DNA of 64,000 nucleotides from contig OZ029923.1 of the NCBI GenBank assembly GCA_964023275.1, positions 7,223,729 through 7,287,728 of the forward strand. Direction: 5' to 3'. This DNA comes from Norana najaformis. Lineage: Eukaryota; Annelida; Clitellata; Crassiclitellata; Hormogastridae. Under the pieces are notes generated by a model. The model made no database searches and was not told where the DNA came from. It saw only the letters and a list, made by a program, of their open reading frames with translations. The translations under genes were made by a program, and so were the position numbers. Positions 1 to 10,967 of this stretch are shown one piece after another. Every line of letters starts with the position of its first letter. Position 1 is the stretch's first letter.

Positions 1-977
1 ATCGATTGCAGAGGTTTGGCCGTTTTCTGTCTGTAATATAACATTGTTTAAAGCGCAAAGTTCGTATTGGTTTAAATCTTGACGAGATAAGCTAATCTTC
101 ATAATTAGGTCACAGGTTAGCGCTTTTGGACTGGACTAAACAGTTACTTTTATTTATGCACAAATATGCAGACAACGCAACCAAAAATACACAAAAACAC
201 AAAAGAAAAATTACAGGTAACCATAAGAAACTATAAGTATCTCTACACTGGAGGATGTAAGTTCTGTGTTTATGAATCTACTCTATTTGCATGCAGTCTA
301 ATAGTGTACATGTTATTTCTGACAGACAGACAGTCTATTAACTAAAAAATTACACTAATTGCTTCAACCATTCAAAAACGCTAGCATCTCAGAGGGCATA
401 TTCCATGAAATTAACACAACTTTTAAAATGCAGCATATTAGCATATCATATGAAAATATGCAAATATTTCTGAATTTATTCTTAGCCACATCTGATTGAC
501 TTTGTCCACTAATAAGGGTTTGCAGTTGTTTGCTTCGACTGCATTTACTTTCACAGCTCGCATTTCATTAAAGCGTTATGATAATCTTATCTCCAGATTT
601 TTTTAAAATTAGCCAGTATGCTTTCATCGTTTCTCAGTCTCGTCAGCTTTACCAGCTTTAATGAACCTAAAAATGAGGCTTTCCTTACTTTTAAATACGA
701 GCGTTTTCTTGTTTTATAGTCTAGATGTATCGTCTTTCCTCATTCTCGATGCATTGCGGTCCATGAACTCTGAACATTGTGTCATCTGTCAACTCTGAAT
801 GAGAATCCGTTGATTTTGGGTCCGCGTGTGTTAATTAACTGATCTAGTTTCTGTACTTAATGACATTTAACATAGCTTGGAGTAGAAGATCGCGTGATTG
901 AAGACGATGATAGTCGAATGCTGGTTATTGCCAGTTTTAACACCTGATCCTACACTTCAGACAGCATAACATGAACT

Positions 978-1290
978 GTTATAACCACAGCTTCACCAAA
1001 AACCGCAAATGCCTCAATAGACACTTTATCATACACCGCGAACAGCACACCCTACACCACAAAAATCACAAACGTCACCTTCGAAACTTTGTCATAGCAC
1101 TTTGACAGCACAACATCCACCATATCCCCATCTTCAACGTAAACCACGACCGTTACCTTCAGAAACTTCAGCATCCATCATGGGCAGCACACCACTGTCC
1201 ACACATCGAACTTCAATGCAAATCATCTCCGTTACTTCAGAAACCTTATCATTCATGTTGAGATGTAAACGTTGACAGAAGCATGCTACG
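978..1290. repeat. Degenerate 79-bp tandem repeat, about four units
   Basis: Related segments of the form gt(c/t)accttcagaaactt followed by tcat(c/t)cacc recur near 989, 1,073, 1,152 and 1,231, a period of about 79 bases. The same pattern appears in the paralogous flank at 29,040-29,325, so it predates the duplication of the unit. It could be an old minisatellite or a decayed repeat-coding exon. No long ORF supports coding here. Confidence 0.5.
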
Positions 1291-3336
1291 CCCAACATTG
1301 TGAGGGGTGATTAAAATATCCGACAACATAAAGGGATTCTTGATGATCGATTAACTGAAGAGCTCGTTTACATAGATTGTCTTCTTTAATCAAGTCAGTG
1401 GAATTTTGTTTGTAAAGGGCGTTTCAACGGAATTTCTTTCAACTGGCCTTTTCCTTTCAAAGCACACGTCGGCTACTACGTCGGTCATTAGTTCGAAATT
1501 ACACTATGCCAATAGTAACTTCTTGGGGCAATCTCAAAACCCTAACTGTAGTTTTAAAAAAATGCACTACCTTAAGATCGATTTATTTATATTCTCGTGG
1601 TAACTTAATTTGATGCCAAGTGATACAGTGTATGACTATCAACTCATTGGGCCGATTGGTTTGAACGCTTGCTTTTTAGTGTACGGTGTACAGTTTGAGT
1701 TTTCTGTGAGGACTTTGAGCAAGACACTTACGTGCATTTGCTTGGCGTCATAGATTTTGTTTCTTTGTCAGTAGATTATGGCGCTTAATAAATACAGAAT
1801 TAAAAAAAGAGTATGATGACTCCTGTAAAGTGTTTTTGGAATAGTTAAGTTCTGAATAAGTTATCATGCAGGCGCTATAAAATTTAAACCGTTGTGATAT
1901 ACAATTTTATGACAATCTTACGATTTTAAAATACAGCGATTTCAAGACTGTTCTAAATAACAGCACAAAATTGATAAAATATTCCACTATGATAGACTAA
2001 ATTTGTTTTGTGACAGTTCAGTTGAAACAATTTTATGTCATTCTTATCACATGTGTACAAAATAATAAGTCAAGACAGTTACTTCGATTGCCAAATTTAA
2101 TCTCAATATTCATTATCTATATATTTGTACAAATAATTAATTCCTTGCGCTCGAAATATCTGGTCATCAAGAAATAAATGCAGGAGAAATTTATGGTTCC
2201 TTACGTTCTGATAGATATTGGTGTTGAAACTGTCAAAAGCAGAATATATTTCCTACAGGAGCTGTACCGATTTGCATGATATGGCCATCTCACGGTCGAA
2301 GTAGCTGCCGTTGGAAACTGACATAACTTCAAAAGAATTGCGAATTGATGTCCTAGACACAAACAGTTTGTCGTGTTTTATTTGTGCCATTAACACACTC
2401 TTAGTGGAAATGCCTAACCTCATTTCTGATATCAGAAAGTTTCTACATGGCTCATATCAAATACCGTACTTTAATCACTTTGTTTCGATGTCGCAACTGA
2501 TATGAATTGCCTAACGGACCATGTCAGCAAACACAATTCACAGTGAACAGCCAAAGACTCAAGTTATGATTCACTTTAAAATGGTCTTTATAATATACTT
2601 GAGAACAAAGAAACTTAATAAGACATGGGCGTTGTATGATGTTAACGCCTTTAGAAGATTGCTCTTGTGAGCCTAACTAATCGTTTTCTGTACGCGGAAT
2701 ACATCAAGCAGACGTTCTTATTTAAAGTTCTTTTACTCAGAATTCAGCCCATTGGATTGTTGTTGTTATTTTACCTTGTAGTTGTTTGATGGTGGAATCT
2801 CAAGCTTTGGTCTTCTGATTAAGTACTAAACCAAATAAAACAGTCATATTATTCATTTTTTCGCAGCATTTAATGAAAAAGCCTATTCTTTTCTTGGCCA
2901 AAAGAAAGATTTTGTTTTTAACATTGTAATTGTGTTTTCATAATATATCTATGTATTCAATTAACACTTTCTATGTCCTCCGAAGTATTTCTAGAATGCG
3001 CCAACGCAAGCCTATATAATGTTAGAGATCACTAAGATTCATGTCAACAGAAAGTTTCTCTGTCTTTACGGAATGCATTACTAAAATTGAGAGGAAGAAT
3101 TATCACGAGCGGGTTCTCGCACACTCATAGAACCCAACCTAACCCAGCCAGCGTTACATTTGGCACATTGTTCAGAGTTGCTGTTATCGATTGAGAAATA
3201 ATATACTTGAGAACAAAGAAACTTAAGGAAAGGTATATATATACAGTGTTGCGGGGTGGCACGCGGGGGCGGATAGGCTAAATTGCCGCCTGCAAGTGCC
3301 AACTGCAACATACCTTAGAATAAGAGTGTCCCATTT

Positions 3337-3770
3337 CGGGGGGAACTCCAGGCTGTAAATAGGCGCGAGTGTGAGTTGATTTCAGTTCACTGCGTTGTTT
3401 GGGGATAGTGCCAGTCCGAAGTCTGGATAAAGGAGGAGGGCGACGGCAACGGCCTTAGATGCCATAAGCTGTCGTTAAACTGAGGAACTACTATGATTTC
3501 AGTCCGTCTTCTGATTTTGACCCTGCTGGTGGTTCTGCTGTGCCGAGAGGCCGGACTCAGGAGATGTTCTTTGAGGTCGTTGTAACGTGGACATTTTTGA
3601 ACTTGATTGTCTCCCGCCGTGGATGACCTGTTCCTGTATAATTGACGCTGTGATTTGTTGAATTTCTGATGCTCGTTGGACCGTTGTGGTCGTTTTTCTG
3701 TGTACACGTGAGTCTGATTTCGCTTGTAAATATATGCCATTTTAACTACTGTGGGTGTTTATTAACATAT
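3337..3770 (+). mobile_element. Possible 5' fragment of a non-LTR retrotransposon
   Basis: The segment near 3,405-3,460 contains gtgccagtcc, then ggataaaggaggaggg. I recall this phrase from 5' parts of endonuclease/reverse-transcriptase LINEs in many animal genomes. A related phrase (gtgccagtcccaagcc, then gataaagtggaagaag) occurs at 56,086-56,120. No endonuclease ORF can be read after it, so this is at most a short decayed piece. The 117-residue minus-strand ORF across it is judged a shadow. Confidence 0.3.
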
Positions 3771-4314
3771 CTAGACACACGCGCAACAATATTTACTTAG
3801 TTGTCTATGCTTAATATAGCGTCTTTAAGAAAAAATCTCACCAGTGAGCAAAAAGTGCTCCGATAACTAGAAAAATAACCAATGGCGGGCTTTCGCACAC
3901 AAGCGTAGCCCAATCAACATATTCTCCATATCGTACCTCCTTTTTGGTGTCAACTGTAGATAGGCGTGGAACGAAACCGGCGTAGTCGTCGTCCTCTTTC
4001 GATAGGTCGTCGTCGTTAGGATCAGGAAAGTAAAGACTTCGGTTGTAATAAGATGACTCTGATTGCTGAAATTACATAAATCAGCATTCGTCATGCTATA
4101 TAATGTAAACTTAGTTTGTCGTGGTCATCGTAATCTTAACTGTTACTGAACATTTGTATAACACCATTAAGAACCTCTAACAAGTGTTAAATGCATTGTT
4201 ATCGCTCAGACATCCAGTCTAGTGTAATCCAATTTAATGACTTCTATAGCGCCGTTGTAATAAGGCACAAAGCATCAAATTCATTGTAGAGTCAAGTGAC
4301 GAATGCTGATTTAT

Positions 4315-4470
4315 ATGCATACATGCATACATCATGCACAAGTACATACAGAGTCATACACAAATACATATATACATGCATGCTAACATACATACATATA
4401 TGCAGTATCATACAAAAATACATAAATGCATAAAAATGCATAGGTCTACATGCATACATATATAAAAAAT
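4315..4470. repeat. CATA-type tetranucleotide microsatellite
   Basis: Interrupted runs of catacata and its variants fill this stretch. Similar ATAC/GTAT tracts lie at 6,340-6,470, 14,380-14,490, 29,965-30,065 and 31,300-31,400. They explain several short ORFs rich in Tyr, Ile and His. Confidence 0.8.
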
Positions 4471-4730
4471 CTATTGAAAAGGCTAGTGACTGTATTACTA
4501 TCTTTTCATCAAGCGGAAAGAAAGAAAAATGTCAGTGGGAAGACTGTTCCATACAGAAGGCCCACCACATGAAAAGCCCCAACGTAAACATTTAGGTGTG
4601 AAGCAGTGGGTAACAGTGAATTTAGTGACTGACGCCAGGCTGGATTAAAGAAAGTAACGAATAGCACACGGATGTTATTGGACTACATCATCCATTGAAA
4701 CTCGTACAAGATGTATGTATGTATGTATAG

Positions 4731-4915
4731 GCATGGAAGCCTGTTGGTCTGAGCGCTCGGCTTGTAACGCGGAGAGCACGGGTTCGAGCATCCCCTAAGA
4801 TGGTGACTGTGTAGGGACTTTGAGTAAATCCTTCGCTTACAGTTGTTCCACGCCATCGACTGATGCATTAGACAGTGGCGCTTAATAAATGCAGAAATAA
4901 TAATAATAATAAATA
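4731..4915 (+). mobile_element. tRNA-derived SINE
   Basis: The element opens with a tRNA-like head. An A-box-like tggtctgagcg is followed about 37 bases later by a B-box-like ggttcgagcat, the usual spacing of an internal RNA polymerase III promoter. A unique body follows, then a 3' tail, catcgactgatgcattag followed by tggcgcttaataaatgc. The element ends in an aataataat tract typical of a SINE 3' end. The tail resembles the 3' end of the LINE at 9,616-10,690, which suggests the SINE borrows that LINE's machinery for mobility. The tail link is an inference from eye alignment. Confidence 0.7.
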
Positions 4916-5727
4916 ACGTATATGTAACACCAGCCATTGAAGCTCGTGAAGATGTATGCAAGTATGTACGTATGGTTGCATGTATGTATATATATATCAT
5001 GTAATGTAATTCAATGTTCTTATGTATGCATGCTTGTCGGTATGTATGTAACTCGCTATATATATAGCGCCTTTGAGTCTGACAATGTGAGGGAAAAGAA
5101 TGAAGTTTCGTATTTGTCATTTTTTCAGAGAGCGTGAAATAATAAGAATGAGGAAAGAACGTTTTGAGTAATCTTGAAGAGAACTTGAAATCGGTGGTTG
5201 ATCCTTTGCTTTCTGAACTGTCTCTTGACGCGGATTAGGACTTTCTCTCCAATGGATTATGCCTTCGAAATGCGATTTTTGTTTAGAAATGACCACCAAT
5301 TAGTGCCACGTACATTAAAATAACGGCGCATATGAAGTTTTTAGATTGCATCAGGTTGGATTAAAATATCACATTACAAGTTGTTGTCGATTTATGAATA
5401 TGTCATACTAAGGTCAAACAATGAAATAGCCTCGACAGTACTTGAACACCTAGCAACTGCATGAAATAAGTCTGGCCCTAGCAGTGGGTTTGATTTTTGG
5501 CGGATACACAAACACAATAGTATCAAACGAACAGCTGGGCGATGTTTCATAACGGGCTTTTTCACAAATTGAGCAAGTCGAGAGCCATTACTGTTAATAA
5601 CAGTGTTGCTAAGCGATACTTCAGGGCTAATAAATCAGAGAGCAGTCTGTATGTTTTTGCTATTGTTGCCACTATGAATGATGACGCCTATATCAATATT
5701 ACGCGATTGGTCGAGTTTAGTATTCCT

Positions 5728-6044
5728 CCTCATCATCATCATGATCCATGGGCCGAGAGCCCGTTGGTGTCCACTGCATGCACTGTCACTTGTCTCCACA
5801 GTTCCAGATCTTGTGCTGTTCTTATCAAGGCGTGCAAGTCTTGCTTACACCAATCCCTTATATCATCTGTCCACTCCCTGTTAGGTCTTCCTCGTCTCCC
5901 ATTTCCGTCCATAATTCCCATCATCACGCTTTTTATTTTTCTACTGTCATCCATCCTGCATATATGTCCAAACAAGCGTAATTTCCTTCTCATTATTACT
6001 TGTATTAGATCTTCTTTTATGCTCAGTCTTCTTCGGACCTCCAT
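5728..6044 (-). mobile_element. LINE 3' end (reverse transcriptase C-terminal tail)
   Basis: A minus-strand reading frame of 101 residues contains GHICRMDDSRKIKSVMMG, then RRGRPNREWTDDIRDWC. This is the characteristic C-terminal segment of endonuclease/reverse-transcriptase proteins of animal non-LTR retrotransposons. The frame ends at HGS just before a short (atg)n run, as expected for a LINE 3' terminus. Only the C-terminus remains, so this is a 5'-truncated copy. It sits in the downstream flank of gene A. The overlapping plus-strand 181-residue ORF is its antisense shadow. Confidence 0.75.
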
Positions 6045-6339
6045 ATTTGTTACCTTCGTTAATATTCCTACTATAAGGAAATGGTAATTAAACTATTGCT
6101 TTAATAGGCCTATAATACGGACATGGCGAAGTTATGGTGAATTTATGCGTGGGAACACGGTTTATGTTGAAAGCGCACTCCAGTTTCATTGTCAGTTATT
6201 CTTGTAGTATATTAAGCCTTATAAACCTATAGTAAAGAACAGAACTTTATTTAAAATCCTAACTGCATAGCATTAACAAATGATCGGCAACGCTTTTGAA
6301 ATGTTCTTAAAAGGCGTCATATCAATTATTTTGATATAC

Positions 6340-6470
6340 ACACATGTATATGTATGTATATATCATGCAAAAGTAAATACAGTTATACATGCATGCGTCA
6401 TTCGTAGCCTACATACATACATATACATATACATACATACACAAATATATATATACACATACAAACAAAT
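6340..6470. repeat. CATA/TATA microsatellite
   Basis: Interrupted tacatacata and tatata runs. The paralogous flank has a matching tract at 31,300-31,400. Confidence 0.75.
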
Positions 6471-6637
6471 CATACATATTAGATATACAGATGTCAATTG
6501 GATCATTTCCTCTCTTCCTTCCCAAACACTTCTAGCTTACAGAGTAACTTTAGAACAGTGTATACGAGAATCACTTAGCAAGGTTATGTATTATTGCGAT
6601 TGACGAGCAAGTGACTATTCGTGTGATCGATTCTCAC

Positions 6638-7034
6638 CTGTGGCTGAGTGTCTGTATGCGGCTGATGGGAGCTTGAACTTGATTCCAGGGCCTCAACTGC
6701 GGCGGCAGCAACGACAACAGAGGATACCGGTGGATTATCATAGTCGGCCTTCATCTCTTCCTGTGCATGAACGTCTTTCACTGTTACCTCAACGTTATCC
6801 TTCGGAGGGTCGACGACAATTACAGGATGCTGATCAGCATGCACAGCTGCTGCAGCAACTGAAGTTGATTCGGTTTCAACGACCTTGGCGAAGGTTGACA
6901 GTTCCACCGCTTGTCCAGCATCCCCAGCTGGACCGTGTTCACCAAGTTCGATATCATGAAGTACGATTTCTTTGTCTGCATCCTTTACCTTCGGCTCTTT
7001 ATATGGTTCTGGACGTTGTTTTTGTTCTTCCAGC
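6638..7034 (-). CDS. Mucin gene A: cytoplasmic-tail exon
   Basis: This 397-nt exon encodes the intracellular tail of a transmembrane mucin-like protein. Its acceptor is a pyrimidine-rich stretch ending tttatccag and its donor is CCACAG|GTGAGA. It completes a Leu codon from the previous exon and ends in phase 0. The 132 residues are acidic, with the block DKEIVLHDIELGEHGPAGDA followed by QAVEL, shared almost word for word with gene B (31,602-31,887); the core AVEL also appears in gene D. A 37-residue insertion relative to B carries YDNP, a possible SH2-type docking site (inference). The conserved donor in all three paralogues means a further 3' exon exists that I could not find. Confidence 0.85.
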
Positions 7035-7262
7035 CTGGATAAATACACGAATTACACATAGACATTGTAATAGATCACACCAGCGTCTTGTTAATTTCCT
7101 AATTATGTAATTCAGCTTAAGTTATAATAAAAAGAATTAAATTAACTTTCTTAAATTGCAGCATTATATAACGGTCAAAACTTGGATTAGTGCGTTAGTA
7201 CATTTTGCTTGCGATAATACGTCGCATTCCTGTCAGCCGCAGTAGCGGCGGTACCTTGAAAT

Positions 7263-7560
7263 GTGATTACCACTCACACCTATCAATACTTCCCTAAGTC
7301 GTCTGCTTGTCTTACTCTTGACGTTCCTGTAGCAAATACTGCTCTTAGTGACAAGGTTTTTGCTGTTGCTGGTCAAGGCTCTGGAATACACTTCCACAAT
7401 CTCTTTGCACTGTTTGGGCCCTTAGTGTCTTTTCATTCTCGACTTCAGGAGGTTTTTGTTGCAGCCTGCTTATCCTTTCTGTCTTATCGGACAGACCCTT
7501 GGAAATGACCGGATTGCGAATCTCTTTTACAATGCAATTGACTTATGCCTAGTGCATTCT
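7263..7560 (+). mobile_element. L2/CR1-type LINE 3' fragment (antisense, intronic)
   Basis: The plus-strand frame reads DKVFAVAG, then HSRLQEVFVAACLSF. This is a decayed version of the DKRAFSVAGPKFW...SFRSRLK ending of L2/CR1-like reverse transcriptases, which is also seen better preserved at 10,441-10,545. The copy lies in the intron between the tail and transmembrane exons of gene A, opposite in orientation to the gene. Confidence 0.6.
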
Positions 7561-8160
7561 TAGAATGACATCCTAAAAGGTATAATATGACAATAGTTTA
7601 AGTAAATTATAGAGAACACTTTTGTACATTACAAACTACTACATGATGAAAGGTCTTAATTTTATAGGAAGATTAAAAATATTATTCTACTGAATAAATT
7701 TGCTCTTTATTTTCACAATATCTTACGAGACCTTTTGTAAAGCGGAATATGCCATTTTTGTGCCTGCTTGCTTTTGTTTTCTGACCCCTGTGACCCATGC
7801 AAGCCTACGATTCCTCGCTCATGCAGCTGATGGACATATGGCGTGTTAACATATGCATTATTTACATTCTTTTAAAAATATTAGCGGTAACGGTGTGTGA
7901 TAGCTCAAATACGTGTTAAGCTATTGCTTACATATTCAAGGAAAACAGTAAATTGCTAGGTTTTCAGATTTTAAAATCTGCATCATATCTAGCAACGCTA
8001 ACTAGACAACTTAAGAGAAGGATTTTCAATGCTTCAATGTCTCCATCAGTGAAATAAAATGTTTGTAGCAAACAATAGATTCTTTCTTCAAATGTAAGTA
8101 TACAGACCTATTGATGACATCATAACGACAACAGTATTAATTACAGAAATAATGACATAC

Positions 8161-8322
8161 AAGTGATCGAATTCTTTGTCTTTCTTATTGAGCTTGCACC
8201 CAACAATGACAAGGGCGATGATTAGGCCGAGAAGAATAGCCGAACCAACTCCAGCCGATACTCCGATTATGATATTCTCATCCACGCAACTGTCTCCCAC
8301 AGGAAGATAGTTGTCTTTGCAA
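8161..8322 (-). CDS. Mucin gene A: EGF end plus transmembrane exon
   Basis: This 162-nt exon runs from acceptor ttgtttag to donor ACTT|GTATGT. It begins with the last part of an EGF-like module (CKDNYLPVGDSC). After VDEN follows a hydrophobic stretch of about 23 residues (IIIGVSAGVGSAILLGLIIA, then LVIV), a single membrane-spanning helix. A basic stop-transfer KLNKKDK comes next, so the N-terminus is outside the cell. Gene B has an exon of identical length (32,273-32,434) and gene D a slightly shorter one (62,034-62,189). Both ends are in phase 2 in all three. The Gly-rich helix could support packing of helices. Confidence 0.9.
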
Positions 8323-8933
8323 CTAAACAAACGAAACCAATTCATTGTCTCCTTGAATATTTATTATTATTGTTATTGTTGTTGATGCTGTTGTTGCTCT
8401 TGTGTGGTCATAATCACTTTATTACGGTTAAAGTCGCCTAGCCTAGCTTGGGTCGTTCTGGTAGACGGCAGAGTCCATCGTTCTCTGCTGAAGACAATAT
8501 GCGCCATCTGAGAAAGAAATTTGCCTGTTGGCCGAAATAGGGCTCAGCTAAACAAACATACTTGGTAACGCAATGTGTCGCTTGGTCTTGTTGGAAATGG
8601 TGACTGACGCCGAGCTGTCCTCACTCTCAAAAATAGTATCGAGATTTTAATAATAACGCCTTTCAGTATCTCACAAAACGCTGCATAGGCTAAGCTAAAT
8701 GGCCGTTATCAAAACGTTCACCAGTAAGCAAACAGTGGCTTGATAAGTAGAAAAGTCGCCGTTGGAGTCTCACGGTCAAACGCAATACCCAACCGATGGA
8801 TTCTCACTAAGAGTTCGCAAATGACACCATGTTCAGCATCTTCTGGACAGTGCTGCGTCGATGATGTGGAAGGACGACGGTCGATGATGTTATATTATGG
8901 TATCAGCTGTAAACAAACTTCAGATCTACTTAC

Positions 8934-9099
8934 GTGCATCCAGCCGTATTGTCACCTGTAACAGTACAGATTTCATTTTCCGAGCAATCATTGTGGCAGG
9001 CGACAGGGTCACCAAACTGTTCATCCTTGACACAGGGATTGCAGATCGGGCAGACATACTGTCCAATCGTTATGCACGGATCATTCGTGAATGTCGAAA
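8934..9099 (-). CDS. Mucin gene A: cysteine-rich EGF-like exon
   Basis: This 166-nt exon lies between acceptor ggtttatag and donor GCAC|GTAAGT. It encodes about 55 residues: NDPCITIGQYVCPICNPC, then ACHNDCSENEIC, then a spacer to GC. Joined to the next exon it gives the C-x-C and G-x-x-C end of an EGF-like fold (GCTCKDNYLPVGDSC). Exon position, length and cysteines are conserved in B (33,979-34,150), C (46,799-46,970) and D (62,781-62,943). An EGF-like module next to the membrane is usual in MUC3/12/17-type mucins, where it sits beside the SEA domain. The short plus-strand ORFs here are antisense shadows. Confidence 0.88.
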
Positions 9100-9373
9100 C
9101 TATAAACCACAGAAAGTGACCAAAATAAAATACAGTGTTTTTATGTATTAAGACGGTGCACTCGGTACAAGCCCGTTACTTTGGCGTCGCAAATACTGCA
9201 AGAATCCATAAATTTTAATCTAGTTAAAACCATCACCATTCACGAGGATTGACATTATTGCAAACCGTTGAAAACCAGTATGTTCTTCTGGTAACAATGT
9301 CATCAAATACACCACAAGAACCTCAGTGCCATACGAACCAGGAATGCTGTGTTCATGGCACAAGGCCGATCAG

Positions 9374-9401
9374 ATATATATATATATATATATATATATA
9401 T
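9374..9401. repeat. (TA)n microsatellite
   Basis: An uninterrupted run of about 14 TA units in an intron of gene A. A similar run lies at 13,019-13,044. Confidence 0.9.
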
Positions 9402-9615
9402 GACTGTCTCTGTCCTAGGTTTCGAACTAACATACTAGCGTAACTTGCTATGTATTGACGATGACTTAATAATTAGGTCTAATATGCCAAAATAAATTGC
9501 AGTAATAAATTACGCCTACCATAAAAAGAAATGTTCAGTCGTTATTGAGCGAAACAGTCATCTTAGTCCACGCACTCAAGCATTATATATAAATGGTAAT
9601 TATTCGTTTAGTGCT

Positions 9616-10690
9616 TTGCGGACATTTGGTGTTCCACAGAGTTCCGCGCTTGGCTCTCTTTTGTTTTCACTAAACACTACACCATACGGTACATTACTAG
9701 ACAATCATTCATTAGGATATCACTTCTATGCTGATGATACTCAAATGTACATCTCTTTTGACAGTTTGTCTAGTCATTCATCTGTGCAGGTGTTTTCCAC
9801 TGCATTTGAAGAGGTGCAGTCTTGGATGGCGGCCAATAAACTCCACCTTAACTCATCAGAAACTGAATTTATGCTCCTGGGCACTCCACGGCAGCTTAAG
9901 AAGTGTGTATGGCTTAAATCTTTAAAATTGGGTGATTCACTCGTGGAGTTGGTTGATGCTGCTGGTAACTTGGGCGTTCTGTTTGATTCTACTATGCCTC
10001 TCACCAACTATATGAATGGAATTTGTAAGTCATCGTTTATGAGTATTCGTGACATACACAGAATTCGGCAATATATCCCTAAGGCTTCAAGGATATCTCT
10101 AGCAAACGCATTGATCTCCAGCCGCCTTGAATATAGTAACTCGCTTCTTACCGGTATAACAAAGTCAAACATGCAGAAACTTCAAAGAATAAGAACCCTT
10201 TGGCTAGAGCCAAAACTGTTATATCAAAAACATGCGCATATAACCTCTGCACTTAAATCCTTGCTTTAGCTACCTACTCAGCAAAGAATTTCTTTTAAAT
10301 TGAGGCTTATTGTTAACAAAACATTGAACACTGAACGCGCACAATACATAATATAAGTTCTCATTTCTCAAACTCATCATTATTCAAACAGATCGTCTGA
10401 GTGTCTTTTTCTTGTTGTGCCAGAAACTAGAACTGTTCTTGACAAGCGAGCTTTTTCGGTTGCTGGGCCGAAATTTTGGACTTCTCTTCCTGCATCAGTG
10501 CGTTATGCCCAGTTTCTTATGTCGTTTCGTTCTCGATTTAAGACTTAGCTTTTTCAGTTGGCTTTTCCGCCACAGGCTGCCTCTCCGTCTTAGTGGACTG
10601 ATCTTCTGGATTTTGACCTAAATGCGGCTTAAATTCTATGCGCCATCGGTTGATGCCTTGCGCATTAGAACTGGCGCTCGAGAAGTTTCT
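9616..10690 (+). mobile_element. L2/CR1-type LINE, 5'-truncated (antisense, intronic)
   Basis: The plus-strand frame of 217 residues (9,616-10,269) shows reverse transcriptase palm and thumb features. GVPQSSALG is the altered GVPQGS motif, followed by GYHFYADDTQMY with the catalytic Asp pair, then NKLHLN and NLGVLFDS. After a stop, the C-terminal segment continues in another frame at 10,441-10,545 (DKRAFSVAGPKFW, then SFRSRFK). The 3' end near 10,640-10,690 (catcggttgatgcc, then ggcgct) resembles the tail of the SINE at 4,731-4,915. The element is dead: it lacks its endonuclease half and has at least two frame breaks. It lies antisense in the intron between two extracellular exons of gene A. 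Confidence 0.85.
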
Positions 10691-10785
10691 ACTTCTTAAT
10701 TAATAATTATCAGATAATGTGGAGTATAGGGTTGTAATTCATGTTAATTGTGAAGAGAATTTATAGAGAATAAAAATAAACTCAC

Positions 10786-10967
10786 TTTGGGAAATGGACG
10801 AATTAGTCATTGCTGCAAGACTGTCATTCAATGCATGAGTGCCGTTGAAGTCTGTAGTTGCAAGGAGTTGTACGGTGTCATTGCCTATATAGTTTATTAC
10901 TGCTTCACTGTTCGTTAGAATTTGTTGGTTGTCAAAGGATGTGTTATATGTTGCAAATGTAAAGTTG
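10786..10967 (-). CDS. Mucin gene A: extracellular exon (NFTFA), SEA-like candidate
   Basis: This 182-nt exon lies between a conserved pyrimidine tract ending actttag and donor CAAA|GTGAGT. It encodes 60 residues starting (S)NFTFATYNTSF, then ILTNSEAVINYI, and ending AAMTNSSISQ, with several N-glycosylation sequons. B (34,917-35,098) and C (47,737-47,918) have exons of identical length and phase that begin NFTFASSNTEF. The pattern of a beta-like strand, a polar gap and a helix before the cysteine module would suit the second half of a SEA domain. I see no classical GSVVV cleavage motif, so this is a guess. The exon that should precede it, ending in phase 2, was not found. Confidence 0.8.

Larger units (their letters stand above)
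1..6600. other. Downstream flank of mucin gene A (no host gene recognised)
   Basis: No convincing host exon was found here. The stretch is a diverged paralogue of 26,376-31,600, in the same order. Matching blocks include 1-130 with 26,386-26,520, 480-590 with 28,050-28,150, 880-1,330 with 28,960-29,420, 3,845-4,030 with 29,690-29,860, 4,920-5,230 with 29,925-30,270 and 6,090-6,310 with 31,065-31,280. Both lie immediately 3' of a mucin-family tail exon, so I infer the tandem duplication carried this flank along. The tail exon of gene A ends in a splice donor, so one or more 3' exons should lie here, but I could not recognise them. The short ORFs in this stretch look like chance. Confidence 0.6.

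Noticed and set aside
5542-6087. Plus-strand ORF of 181 codons
   Set aside because: It is antisense to a recognisable LINE reverse-transcriptase C-terminus.
8740-9151. Several plus-strand ORFs of 60 to 85 codons
   Set aside because: They are antisense shadows of the EGF-like exon of gene A. The same applies to the ORFs opposite the tail exon at 6,640-7,110 and the transmembrane exon at 32,254-32,742.
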